Of a DNA stretch of 41,033 nucleotides, positions 1-8,368 are shown in pieces. The notes below the pieces were generated by a model. That model saw only the letters and a program-made list of their open reading frames with translations. It made no database searches and was not told the DNA's origin. The position numbers were made by a program, and so were the translations under genes. Each line of letters opens with the position of its first letter. Positions within the stretch are counted from its first letter, which is position 1. The DNA is taken from positions 1 through 41,033 of the IMG/VR virus record IMGVR_UViG_3300031603_000011, one strand, 5' to 3'. The DNA comes from a virus.

Positions 1-469
1 TTGCATCTTGAAAACCTTTTGTAAGAACAGATGTCATTTGAGGTGTCATTCCGACCTGAAATAAAACAGTTCCTAATCCAACAACTATTGCACCTAAACC
101 GATTGCTTTAAGAACTCCAATAGTTTCTGCTGATTTGAGTTTACCTAATATTTCTTTATTAGATTTATCTAATCCTTTAAGTTTTTCTTTAGATACTTTT
201 TTATTAGCATCACCTTTAGAAAAACTATCTTCGACAGCTGCGTAGCCGTCAGATAATTTAATAAGGTTTTTACTTAATACTTTAAGGTTACTAAGTTTTC
301 TTGGATCGATTCTATTTTTCTTTTCTGCTTTATTTATTTTCTTGTTTATCTTATTAGCATATTTCTTAAGTCTCTTGCTTTTCTTGAAAAATTTTAATCC
401 TTCTTCCAGATAATATTCTTCAGTCAAAGTATACTCATCATATGCTTCATTAAATTCATTTAATTTCAT
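1..469 (-). CDS. Putative internal head / membrane protein (3' end outside window)
   Basis: The 5' 156 codons of a gene that runs out of the left edge. The start is ATG at 469, overlapping the end of the endonuclease gene by 14 nt. The N-terminus has gp21-type sites (L-T-E at residues 15-17 and L-E-E followed by Gly at 21-24). Immediately after comes a basic block, LKFFKKSKRLKKY, then a lysine-rich helical stretch and a hydrophobic segment (about residues 118-138, IGLGAIVVGLGTVLF). The same site-plus-FFK block is found near the C-terminus of the 671-residue protein encoded at 30289-32304. I infer a protein packaged in the head and processed by the prohead protease. No enzymatic domain is visible. 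A GTAAAGATAA motif lies about 30 nt upstream, inside the endonuclease coding region. Confidence 0.75.
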   Translation of the reverse strand, partial: MKLNEFNEAYDEYTLTEEYYLEEGLKFFKKSKRLKKYANKINKKINKAEKKNRIDPRKLSNLKVLSKNLIKLSDGYAAVEDSFSKGDANKKVSKEKLKGLDKSNKEILGKLKSAETIGVLKAIGLGAIVVGLGTVLFQVGMTPQMTSVLTKGFQDA

Positions 470-1940
470 TGTATTGTCCTTGCGGTTTAGTATTTATAAT
501 TATCTTTACATCTCCTTTAAAACTCCAAACTTTTTGCCCACAATCGTATATTCTATTAAAATTATTTATTTTCATATTTTCTTTTTCTGTTAAATTAGAA
601 TCAAAAACTTTTAATTTATTTTTTAACAGTTTTTTTTGAAAATTCATTCTGTTATATCTTTTTCCTTTATTATCTATGTAATAATATTGTGGTGATGTTT
701 GATGTAATAATTCAAATCCAAGAATTTTATATAATTGACCGTCAAATAATCTTTCATCTGAATAACTAATAATACTTCCATTATGATTTTTTAAAAAGTT
801 TTTAAATAACTTAGATGCTCCTCCAGTTATTTTTGTATTTTTTTTATTTACGAATCTTATTAACTCCCAATCATAATTTTTATTAAATCTGCTTTTACCA
901 AATGTCATTAATGAAACCAATTCATTATTATAATACAATCCTAAGTCAATAAAACTTGAAGATTTTCCTTGTATGTGATTTTCATCTTGAAACTCTCTTG
1001 CTTCAACTTTACTTACACTTTTAATAATACATTTTCTTGCATATATTGTTTCTGCATATATGTTTAACTTTGTATTAATAATTGATTTAACTATTTCTTT
1101 TTTTTCAATCCATTCATCTTCAAAAATATGATAAACTCTTATTCCTTTTTTTTGAAAATAGTTTGTTTTATTTAAATGATAAGTAGACGCTTTGAATATA
1201 TCGCTATGCCAATATAACCCATCATATTCAAATCCTATTTTTTTATCTTCAATATAAGCATCAATTTCAAATTTATCTCTATATTTTATAGAACCTTTTA
1301 TAAAATCCTTTAATTCTATTTCTCCTTTTGAGTATCCTTTAACATATGGATTGCATTTAGGACATCTTGGAATAGTTTTTTTATCATTAAACTTATCTAC
1401 AAAATTAGTATCACATTCATTACATTTCCATTTATAATACTGACTTTTATATTTTCCAATATAATCATCTATATCAAAAAGAGGAGTAAATCCGGAATCT
1501 ATAATCTCATATAATGATTTTTTTAGATTAGATTTAATTACTTTGTCTCTAACTTCTTCAGAAGCCATAGGAGATGTTCCTCCATACTTTTTTAAATTAG
1601 TTTCTTTTCTATGAAGAATAACCGATTTAATTTTGGAAGCATTATCTACTCCATCAGAAATTAGTAACGAATTTTTCATTAGTTGTATATTGTTATTTTT
1701 TTTACTTGCTATTCCGATTTTATTTTTTGTTTCTTTTGAATGCTTATTCCCTTTTAAGAGACAGTCAGCACAATACAATCCATTTAAATTTATCCTTCTT
1801 TTTTGTTTTTTACTTTCTTTACCACAATTCTCACATTTAAAAAAAACATAGTAATGATTTCCAGCATCTTCTAACGTTCCTTCAAAGAGTTTTCCGTTTG
1901 TTTTTTCTATTTTTAATATATCCAAACTTTTTGCCCACAA
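456..1940 (-). CDS. Vsr-like free-standing homing endonuclease (tandem paralogue 2)
   Basis: About 490 residues. Order of parts: N-terminal zinc-ribbon pair (CENC...CADC), one TNLKKYG-type DNA-binding unit, a second zinc finger (CNEC...CPKC), then a Vsr/EDxHD-like nuclease core (FEIDAYIEDKKIGFEYDGLYWHSD and a following IFEDEW). The C-terminal part (MTFGKSR, GGASKLFKNF, SYSDERLFDG) is typical of this phage endonuclease class and looks acyltransferase-like. It is closely similar throughout to the gene just upstream (1913-3592) but has one TNLKKYG unit instead of five. No ATG exists near the N-terminus: the reading frame opens at TTG 1940 or TTG 1925, inside the end of the upstream gene, so translation is probably coupled. 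The C-terminal extension beyond the paralogue's stop encodes the region just before the next gene. Confidence 0.8.
   Translation of the reverse strand: MWAKSLDILKIEKTNGKLFEGTLEDAGNHYYVFFKCENCGKESKKQKRRINLNGLYCADCLLKGNKHSKETKNKIGIASKKNNNIQLMKNSLLISDGVDNASKIKSVILHRKETNLKKYGGTSPMASEEVRDKVIKSNLKKSLYEIIDSGFTPLFDIDDYIGKYKSQYYKWKCNECDTNFVDKFNDKKTIPRCPKCNPYVKGYSKGEIELKDFIKGSIKYRDKFEIDAYIEDKKIGFEYDGLYWHSDIFKASTYHLNKTNYFQKKGIRVYHIFEDEWIEKKEIVKSIINTKLNIYAETIYARKCIIKSVSKVEAREFQDENHIQGKSSSFIDLGLYYNNELVSLMTFGKSRFNKNYDWELIRFVNKKNTKITGGASKLFKNFLKNHNGSIISYSDERLFDGQLYKILGFELLHQTSPQYYYIDNKGKRYNRMNFQKKLLKNKLKVFDSNLTEKENMKINNFNRIYDCGQKVWSFKGDVKIIINTKPQGQYNEIK
524..581. repeat. 58-bp direct repeat, copy A (3' end of endonuclease gene 2)
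   Basis: Identical over 58 bp to 1921-1978. It encodes the shared C-terminal residues ENMKINNFNRIYDCGQKVW of the two tandem endonucleases. The perfect identity, compared with the more diverged bodies of the two genes, points to gene conversion or a recent duplication breakpoint. Confidence 0.9.
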
Positions 1941-3592
1941 TCGTATATTCTATTAAAATTATTTATTTTCATATTTTCCCTTTCTGTAAGTAATTTATTA
2001 AAATTACTTATTTTCCCTTCTAACTTATGCTTTTGGAACATCATTCTGTTGTATCTATTTCCATTATTAACATAATAAAAGTTTGGTTTTGTAGTATGGG
2101 AATATTGAAACCCAAGGACTTTATATAATCCTCCATCAAATAATCTTTCATCAGAATAACTAATTATAGAAGAACCATTATGATTTTTTAAAAAGTTTTT
2201 AAATAACTTAGAAGCTCCGCCAGTTATTTTGGTATTTTTTTTATTAACAAATCTTACAAGTTCCCAGTCTATTTTTTTATCAAACCTGCTTTTTCCAAAT
2301 GTCATTAATGAAACTAATTCATTGTTGTAATATAATCCTAAATTATATAAGCTTGCCGCTTTTCCTTGTATGTGATTTTCATCTTGAAACTCTCTTGCTT
2401 CAGTTTTACTAACTTCCTTAATAATACACTTTCTGGCAAAAACAGTCTCTGTATATATATTTAGTTTTGTGTTGATAATGCTTTTTACTATATTTTTTTT
2501 ATTATTCCATTCATCTTCAAATATATGATATACTCTTATTCCTTTTTCTTGGAAATATTTAGTCTTATTTAAATGATAATCATTTGCTTTAAATATATCG
2601 CTATGCCAGTATAATCCATTATATTCAAATCCTATTTTTTTATCTTCAAGATATGCATCTATTTCAAACCTATCTCTATATTTTATAGCACCTTCTATAA
2701 AGTTAAGTAGTTCTATTTCTCCTAATGAATACCCTTTAATAAATGGATTGCATTTAGGGCATCTTGGGAAATTTTTTTTGCTGTAAAATTTGTCATCGAA
2801 TTCAGTTTGACATTTATTACATCTCCACCTATAATTTATATTGTTTTTCTTCCCGATATAATCATCTATATCAAAAAGAGGAGTAAATCCTACTTTCTTT
2901 ATACTTTCTATGTTGTTGCAAAAAATTTTTTTATTTAACTTCTTTCTTGTCTCAGAATACTGAAAAATGTTTTCTACACCATAGTTTTCTAAACAGGTTC
3001 TTATGCCTTTCTTCTTTATTACTTCATTTTGTAAAGCGTGCTCTGCACCGTATCTTTCTAAATTGGTTTGTTTAGCTTTATCTCTTATCTTTTTAGAGAA
3101 AAATGGAGTTGTCCCTCCATATCTTTTTAAATTAGTCATCTTCGATTTTTCTTTTATTTCGTCAGACTGCATAGGATTTTTAACTCCATACCTTTTTAAG
3201 TTAGTCTCTTTTATTTTTTCTTTAGTCTCATCTAAAAGCATGAGATTCTTAACTCCATACCTTTTTAAGTTAGTTTCTTCTCTTGTTATCTTTGCTTTTT
3301 CAAAACTTTCTTTTGTTCTCTTATTTGACATATTAGAATAAAACTCAGAAGTTCTTTTTTTGTTTTTATACTTTGTTCTATCAAGACTTGACAGACGACA
3401 TTTTTTACAAAGAAAAACATTCCCTTCTTTTTCAAATTTATACTTTTCTCTATTTCCAATTTCATTACATTCACTACAAGTAAAAAATATATTATCGTGA
3501 TATGAGCAGTTAGAAATAATTTCTTCATCTGTTAGACTGTTGTCAATTACTTTTTCTTCTTTATTTCTGTTTAATATTTTATATATCTTCAT
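1913..3592 (-). CDS. Vsr-like free-standing homing endonuclease (tandem paralogue 1)
   Basis: 559 residues. N-terminal zinc ribbon (CSEC...CKKC), then five tandem units of the TNLKRYGVKN type (the last degenerates to TCLENYGVEN), a second CxxC pair (CNKC...CPKC), and a Vsr/EDxHD-like core with FEYNGLYWHSD and IFEDEW. The C-terminal half matches the downstream paralogue. These units are typical of phage homing endonucleases that sit beside essential genes; here the neighbour is the major capsid gene, insulated by a terminator. The promoter at 3599-3627 places its transcription start on or next to the ATG at 3592, so the mRNA would be leaderless. No Shine-Dalgarno sequence is present. The endonuclease call is firm; the DNA target is unknown. 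Confidence 0.85.
   Translation of the reverse strand: MKIYKILNRNKEEKVIDNSLTDEEIISNCSYHDNIFFTCSECNEIGNREKYKFEKEGNVFLCKKCRLSSLDRTKYKNKKRTSEFYSNMSNKRTKESFEKAKITREETNLKRYGVKNLMLLDETKEKIKETNLKRYGVKNPMQSDEIKEKSKMTNLKRYGGTTPFFSKKIRDKAKQTNLERYGAEHALQNEVIKKKGIRTCLENYGVENIFQYSETRKKLNKKIFCNNIESIKKVGFTPLFDIDDYIGKKNNINYRWRCNKCQTEFDDKFYSKKNFPRCPKCNPFIKGYSLGEIELLNFIEGAIKYRDRFEIDAYLEDKKIGFEYNGLYWHSDIFKANDYHLNKTKYFQEKGIRVYHIFEDEWNNKKNIVKSIINTKLNIYTETVFARKCIIKEVSKTEAREFQDENHIQGKAASLYNLGLYYNNELVSLMTFGKSRFDKKIDWELVRFVNKKNTKITGGASKLFKNFLKNHNGSSIISYSDERLFDGGLYKVLGFQYSHTTKPNFYYVNNGNRYNRMMFQKHKLEGKISNFNKLLTERENMKINNFNRIYDCGQKVWIY
1921..1978. repeat. 58-bp direct repeat, copy B (3' end of endonuclease gene 1)
   Basis: Identical to 524-581. 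The start of the second endonuclease gene (TTG 1940 or 1925) lies inside this copy, so the downstream gene begins within the 3' end of its paralogue. Confidence 0.9.
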
Positions 3593-3598
3593 ATAACT

Positions 3599-3627
3599 AT
3601 TATACTCTATTATTCTTTTTTTGTCAA
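3599..3627 (-). promoter_or_regulatory. Consensus sigma-70 promoter for endonuclease gene
   Basis: On the minus strand, TTGACA (3622-3627), a 17-nt spacer and TATAAT (3599-3604). Both hexamers match the consensus exactly. The spacer contains AAAGAATAATA, which is also found in the promoters at 21429 and 30257. Transcription should start at about 3592, the A of the ATG. Confidence 0.85.
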
Positions 3628-3628
3628 T

Positions 3629-3663
3629 AAAAAAGACCCTTTCAATTGAAAGGGTCTTTTTTT
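3629..3663. terminator. Bidirectional rho-independent terminator after the capsid gene
   Basis: Stem GACCCTTT / AAAGGGTC with loop CAATTG, flanked by A-runs and T-runs on both sides, so it works in either direction. It starts 14 nt after the capsid stop codon and ends high-level capsid transcription before the endonuclease genes. Confidence 0.92.
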
Positions 3664-3676
3664 ATACTAAGTTAAC

Positions 3677-5173
3677 TTAAAATGTTAAGTTTGCAATAGT
3701 TAGTTTAGAGTAGAAATATTCTCCTCTAACTACTTTTGTCACTGCGTATCTGCTGAAAAATCCTCTAATGCTATTAAAGTTATCTGGGTGTGTAACTGTA
3801 TTACTCATCCAGTTTGTGTATGGTGAGTAAACTACACCAGCACCATAAGTAGATGATGTGCTTTTATAACCCATAAGAATTTCGTTGCTTGTATTATTAG
3901 GGTCTACATAAACCTTAACATTTCCAAGAACACCAATCTGCTGAACGTTCATTCCTGAACCAGCGATTTCGCCCTTAAAAGAAGGAAGCATTGCAAGAAC
4001 TGTACCAATCTGAGGAGAAACTACTGCCCAGTTTGCTGATCCTTGTCTATTATACTGTGCAACTTTTGCACCAACCATAGCCATTTTCTGAGCAAGAGCT
4101 CTATGTCTATCTAGGTAATTACCAGAAGTATTATTTCCTGTAACTGATGCGTCTGCTGCCCAATCATGAACAAAAGAAAGTGATGCTGGAACTATATCAC
4201 TAATATAAGTAAGAAGTTCACGGTCAATTTCATAATTCATTTCCATAGAAGCTACTTTAACTAATTCGCTTTCTACGTCGATCTTATGGAAAGCTTTCAT
4301 ATCTTGTTCAGCTTCTTTAGTCCATCTGATCTTTAATTTTCTTTCAGTTGTATCAACAGTCTGACTGTTAATTGAGAATTCCATTTCTGGTATCTTACTA
4401 GAACCTTCCTGATTATAAACTAAATAAACAGTTACAGTTTCTCCAGCTGTCCAAATTCCTGCAGTTTCAGCAACATCTTCTAACTGAATTGTTCCAGCAG
4501 TTGATTTGTAACCTACATTAGATCCAGTTACACCGAAATCTATTGATACAGCAGTTTCATCTAATACAGTTGCATAAGCAACTCCAGATGCATTATAAAC
4601 TTCAATTCTTTTGATCTCAAATTCAGTAATATCAGTTCCAAAAAAAGTTGTTGTGTTAGAAGTAATTGATGTTTCATTACCACTAGCCGCAATTTCAGCT
4701 GTAAAAGGACCGATTTTTTCTGATGAATAAAAAGATGCATATCCAGGTGCTCCCTGAACTACATTTCCTGTGTATTCATCACCAGATGAAATGTTACCTT
4801 TTGTATCTGAGAATGTATAAGCGATATTATAAATAATACCAGTTCTTGATGTGATTGGTTGAACTGAAACCAACTGATTTGCAATAAGTGCAGGCATTAC
4901 TCTTCTAATAACAGGAAAAAGAACTTTTGGTATAACATTGCTGCCTACCGATGTTGAGTTCTGTGGTGCTTCATTCAAGTTATCTTCGTTAAGAAGTGAT
5001 TCCAACCAACCTTCTGCTAGTTGTCCTTCTGCAATCATAGATTCGTAAGAATTCTGTAGTACGAGTGATGTATTAACCACGTCGTCTTTGTTTTCAAGTC
5101 CTTCTGTTAACCAAGACCATTTATCAACCATGACCTTTTCTTCATTAAGACGTGCATTTCTATCTAAATACAT
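3677..5173 (-). CDS. gp23: Major capsid protein (T4 gp23-like)
   Basis: 498 residues. Forms the shell hexamers. The conserved T4 gp23 block is seen after the prosequence: PVIRRVMPALIANQLVSVQP, a Thr-Gly-rich beta region, and a C-terminal half with AVVSPQIGTVLAMLPSF, VYVDPN and GYKSTSSTYGAGVVYSPY. The N-terminal ~68 residues hold a ladder of prohead-protease sites (LNE, WLTE-G, MIAE-G, QLAE-G, LLNE-D, NLNE-A); cleavage after E68 would give a mature chain starting APQNST, the position expected from T4. The start is ATG 5173, because GGAGG lies 8 nt upstream; the in-frame ATG at 5188 overlaps that Shine-Dalgarno site. It follows the scaffold gene and ends in a strong terminator. Confidence 0.95.
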   Translation of the reverse strand: MYLDRNARLNEEKVMVDKWSWLTEGLENKDDVVNTSLVLQNSYESMIAEGQLAEGWLESLLNEDNLNEAPQNSTSVGSNVIPKVLFPVIRRVMPALIANQLVSVQPITSRTGIIYNIAYTFSDTKGNISSGDEYTGNVVQGAPGYASFYSSEKIGPFTAEIAASGNETSITSNTTTFFGTDITEFEIKRIEVYNASGVAYATVLDETAVSIDFGVTGSNVGYKSTAGTIQLEDVAETAGIWTAGETVTVYLVYNQEGSSKIPEMEFSINSQTVDTTERKLKIRWTKEAEQDMKAFHKIDVESELVKVASMEMNYEIDRELLTYISDIVPASLSFVHDWAADASVTGNNTSGNYLDRHRALAQKMAMVGAKVAQYNRQGSANWAVVSPQIGTVLAMLPSFKGEIAGSGMNVQQIGVLGNVKVYVDPNNTSNEILMGYKSTSSTYGAGVVYSPYTNWMSNTVTHPDNFNSIRGFFSRYAVTKVVRGEYFYSKLTIANLTF

Positions 5174-5244
5174 GTATTTGTCCTCCATATAATATATTAT
5201 CTAATAGTATCTTCACAGTATGTCTAAAATAATAGGTTTATCTA

Positions 5245-6048
5245 TTATACGTTAGACATTCCAGCGATTTCTGAAAGTAAAGAGTTCATCTTTTTAGGGG
5301 TATCTTTTTCTTTTCCAGTTTCTTCTTCGTTGATATAAGAATCTTCATCACCGTCACCAGCAGATTCTTCTACATCATCATCTTCTTCTTCTTCGTCGTC
5401 TTCGTCTTCGTCTTCGTAATCTTCATCGTCATCTTCATCTTCGTCTTCATCTTCATCTTCTACGTCGTCATCTTCATCAAGATCTTCGTCGTTTTCAACT
5501 TCTTTAAGACTTTCAATCAACTCATAGAATTGTTCTGTAACTTCTTCTGAGTTTCCTTCTTTAACCATAGCAAGAATAATATTCTGTGTTTTTTCAGAAT
5601 AAGGAGCTATAAGGTTAGCAAGAGTTTCTGCTCCTTCTTCAAGTTCAAGTGCTGAAACAAGTTCATCATTTTGTTCCTTGAGAGTTTGAATTTCTTCAGC
5701 ATAAATGTTGCCAAAGTATTCTTCGTTAAGTGTTGGTGCGATAAGTTCTTTTACTTTTTCAAGTATCTGTAATTCAGGATTTGAATTAACCATTTCAACT
5801 AAAACTTCTGATCTAATTTCAGTTCTCATTTCACTAAGAGCATCTACCATTTTCTGAGCAAATTCTTCTTTCACTTCTTCTTGATATTCTCTATTAGCTT
5901 CTTCGAGTTCCTCAATCTTAGTTGACTTTAATTCTTCAACTTCTTCTAATAATGTTGCATAAACTTCTTCTTTCCAAGTAGAAAGACTTTCACGAAGTAA
6001 TGTTTCATCTTCAGTAGATAGTTCCATATGAAGTATTTCATTAGCCAT
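5245..6048 (-). CDS. gp22: Prohead core scaffold protein (T4 gp22-like)
   Basis: 267 residues, almost wholly helical and coiled-coil with very high Glu content. Residues about 185-236 are an almost uninterrupted Asp/Glu tract. The position directly upstream of the capsid gene and downstream of the protease matches T4 gene 22, whose product forms the assembly core and is degraded by gp21. Possible gp21 sites are spread through it (for example L-S-E near the C-terminus). Good Shine-Dalgarno (GGAGGAAATAAT before ATG). The sequence itself is low complexity, so the call rests on composition and gene order. Confidence 0.85.
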   Translation of the reverse strand: MANEILHMELSTEDETLLRESLSTWKEEVYATLLEEVEELKSTKIEELEEANREYQEEVKEEFAQKMVDALSEMRTEIRSEVLVEMVNSNPELQILEKVKELIAPTLNEEYFGNIYAEEIQTLKEQNDELVSALELEEGAETLANLIAPYSEKTQNIILAMVKEGNSEEVTEQFYELIESLKEVENDEDLDEDDDVEDEDEDEDEDDDEDYEDEDEDDEEEEDDDVEESAGDGDEDSYINEEETGKEKDTPKKMNSLLSEIAGMSNV

Positions 6049-6128
6049 ATTATTTCCTCCAAATAAATTTTCTATATAAAATTATGTTTTGTATAACATT
6101 ATCTTACTTAATATTCAAAAACTAGGTT

Positions 6129-6719
6129 TTATATTTCCTTGTCTTTGTTTGTTTCGTTTATAATTCCAGAGTTCTTTCGAATCTCATTCACTATTTCTTC
6201 TGACATAGTAATTGCAAAGTTTCCTTTATCGATTTGTTTAAAAATAGATACTTTTCTTTTTGCTTCTGCCATTGATTTAGCCATATCTGCTTCAAATTTC
6301 TGTGCTTCATCACTATCTAAGTCTAAACCTTTTTTCTTTTGTGGTTTGCCTTTATCTACATCGTCTTCAATTATATCAAATAATTTCTCTACGATTTCAT
6401 AGTAACCCCAATTATTAAAGGTATGAAAAAATCTAAAAGGAGATTTAACTTTACCAATAAGTCTTGATTTGAATTTTTCTTTAGCAGTTTCACCTTCTTG
6501 ATCTTTTTTTCCAAGAGTATGTGTTATATTAATAACATATGGTTGATCAATACCTTTCACATAAATTCTAACCTTAGAGAAAAATTTGTTCTTCTGCCAT
6601 TTAGTAATAAATTCAGCTTCCTTCCACCTCTTAAGTTCTGTAGTAAAAGCCTGTTGAGCTTTCCCAGCTAAGATAGGATGTGCAATTGTATTGCCTAAAG
6701 CTTCATTAATTTCTTCCAT
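6129..6719 (-). CDS. Conserved head-region protein of unknown function
   Basis: 196 residues from ATG 6719, which lies 1 nt after the protease stop codon with GGAGGA 8 nt upstream; the longer frame starting at 6788 lies inside the protease gene and lacks a ribosome site. The protein has a basic N-terminal half with a beta-like stretch (FFSKVRIYVKGIDQPYVINI), an aromatic patch (SPFRFFHTFNNWGYYEIVEKLF) and a charged helical C-terminus. It lies between the protease and the scaffold, where T4 has no gene. I do not recognise the family; assembly-core or head-vertex roles are guesses from position. Confidence 0.8.
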   Translation of the reverse strand: MEEINEALGNTIAHPILAGKAQQAFTTELKRWKEAEFITKWQKNKFFSKVRIYVKGIDQPYVINITHTLGKKDQEGETAKEKFKSRLIGKVKSPFRFFHTFNNWGYYEIVEKLFDIIEDDVDKGKPQKKKGLDLDSDEAQKFEADMAKSMAEAKRKVSIFKQIDKGNFAITMSEEIVNEIRKNSGIINETNKDKEI

Positions 6720-6720
6720 C

Positions 6721-8358
6721 TTATAATCCTCCAAAAACATCGTCCCAAACTCTTTCAAATTTAGCCGTATGTCCAAGTATGATACCATTTTCAGTTGTAT
6801 CTTCTGTTACAAAATTTGGTCTTCCATCAGTTCCTGCAGAAGGATCAAAAACAACATCAATTGCTTTCATTGTAAATCCAGGCTGAACTTCTACAAGCCC
6901 TTCTCCTAAAGGTCCATTATATGGTTTTACACCACCAAGTCCTCTAGTTGAAACTCCAAGTCTAACTCCACCGTCAATCAATTTTTTTAAAGTTTTACCT
7001 TCAACAGTATCAAGAACAACCATTTCAGCAAGAACAGCACCATCTGGAGCCATCTTCAATTTAGTTATCTTATGTGATATTTTATTGATATTAATTTTTG
7101 GTGAATTTCCGGTTAAAAAAGATTTTCCATTTTGTTTCATATAAAAATTTCCATTAGGAACTGTTATACAATAAACATTATCATCATGGTCTTCTTCTGT
7201 GATTGATAAAAATCGTTCATCTAAATAAATACCTTTTGTTGTAGATAAATTAAGTTGATATAAAGTATGTTTGTTCTTTGCTTCAATTAAATGATCAGCA
7301 AACATATAATCTTCAGTAGTATCTACTTCAGTCCAATTACCACTTCCACCAATTTTAATAACTAATTCATGTAAATCCTCAATCAACCTTTTAGACACAG
7401 AAAATAAATTTCTTCTTTTACTACCTTTATAATGCCTTTGGTCTCTGCCATCTCCTTTAACAAACCAGTCAACTAATTCCTCTAAATAGGGAGCATCCTT
7501 TTGTTTTAATTCTAATGGAATATATTTTGTATAACAATTACCAATAGGTTTTAAATATTCATAAAGATCTTTGTTTCTAATACTAAACATAATTATAACA
7601 TTATCTCTATTCTTTTGAGTGTATTCTTTTACTTCAAATGGCAATTTACCTAATATTTCCCTAAACTCATCAGCAATAACTCCCTCGTTTTGAGATATAC
7701 CAACTAAATAAGGATCTTTGGAAGCAAATCCTTCTGATAAATAAAATCCCATAAAAGCCATAAACGCTTTTATATTTACTTCTTCTTTTCCAACCATCAT
7801 TGTATCATTAGTTTCATTATCCCATTTTCCTATTTTGATAATTTTATGTTTATTATACTTTTTTCTATTATCAAAAACTTCTTTAACAGTAACTACTTCT
7901 CTTTTGCCATATCTATTCTCTAAATACAATCTATGAGTTCCTGTAAACGAAGTGTCAATATTTCTACCTTTAAAAGGATATATTTTGCCTTTCCAAGGTT
8001 CATTTATAATTGTTTCAATTTTTTGATACTCAATTGCATTATTTTCACTAAAGGTAACTACTTCATCACCTACTTTATAATCTAAAAAATCTCCCCACCC
8101 TTCTTTTCCAAGAATGGAGAAGTCGCTAACCCCAATACAGGCCGGATGGTCAAGTTCACCTACAAATCCGCCATTTCCAACAGCTTCTTGTAGAGATTCT
8201 ACAGCTGATTCCATAACATTCATTGGATAAATTCTTTTGTTTTTATTCAATGAACCAGCTCTGGAGACTACTCCACGAATGAAATAGCCACCTGATTCTT
8301 TTTTAGATTCTAATAACTGATATTCAAATATGTCTATATAATCTTCTAAAAATAACAT
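6721..8358 (-). CDS. gp21: Prohead maturation protease (T4 gp21-like) with intein
   Basis: 545 residues as encoded, 200 after removal of a 345-residue intein, close to the 212 of T4 gp21. It is the serine protease that trims the prohead at [L/I]-x-E sites. The extein shows the family motifs: FIRGVVSRAGSLNKNKRIYP at the N-terminus, the catalytic His in GELDHPA (H71 from this start), ISHKITKL after the intein, and the catalytic Ser in LGVSTRGLG (spliced residue 125). The intein separates the His and Ser blocks, so the precursor cannot be active before splicing. The start is ATG 8358 with AAGGAG 7 nt upstream; the longer frame to 8394 overlaps the preceding gene. Confidence 0.93.
   Translation of the reverse strand: MLFLEDYIDIFEYQLLESKKESGGYFIRGVVSRAGSLNKNKRIYPMNVMESAVESLQEAVGNGGFVGELDHPACIGVSDFSILGKEGWGDFLDYKVGDEVVTFSENNAIEYQKIETIINEPWKGKIYPFKGRNIDTSFTGTHRLYLENRYGKREVVTVKEVFDNRKKYNKHKIIKIGKWDNETNDTMMVGKEEVNIKAFMAFMGFYLSEGFASKDPYLVGISQNEGVIADEFREILGKLPFEVKEYTQKNRDNVIIMFSIRNKDLYEYLKPIGNCYTKYIPLELKQKDAPYLEELVDWFVKGDGRDQRHYKGSKRRNLFSVSKRLIEDLHELVIKIGGSGNWTEVDTTEDYMFADHLIEAKNKHTLYQLNLSTTKGIYLDERFLSITEEDHDDNVYCITVPNGNFYMKQNGKSFLTGNSPKININKISHKITKLKMAPDGAVLAEMVVLDTVEGKTLKKLIDGGVRLGVSTRGLGGVKPYNGPLGEGLVEVQPGFTMKAIDVVFDPSAGTDGRPNFVTEDTTENGIILGHTAKFERVWDDVFGGL
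7105..8139 (-). mobile_element. LAGLIDADG intein in the prohead protease
   Basis: 345 residues, starting at Cys (CIGVSDF) directly after the catalytic DHPA motif and ending in Gly-Asn before +1 Ser. A splicing block B His is visible (TSFTGTHRLYL). The two LAGLIDADG helices read AFMAFMGFYLSEG and LEELVDWFVKGDG. The penultimate residue is Gly rather than the usual His. Removing the insert joins HPA to SPKININ, restoring a normal gp21 sequence. Confidence 0.9.
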
Positions 8359-8368
8359 ATCAGTCTCC

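Noticed and set aside
5340-5500. TTC/ATC-rich simple-sequence tract.
   Set aside because: It encodes the acidic stretch of the scaffold protein and is not a separate repeat element.
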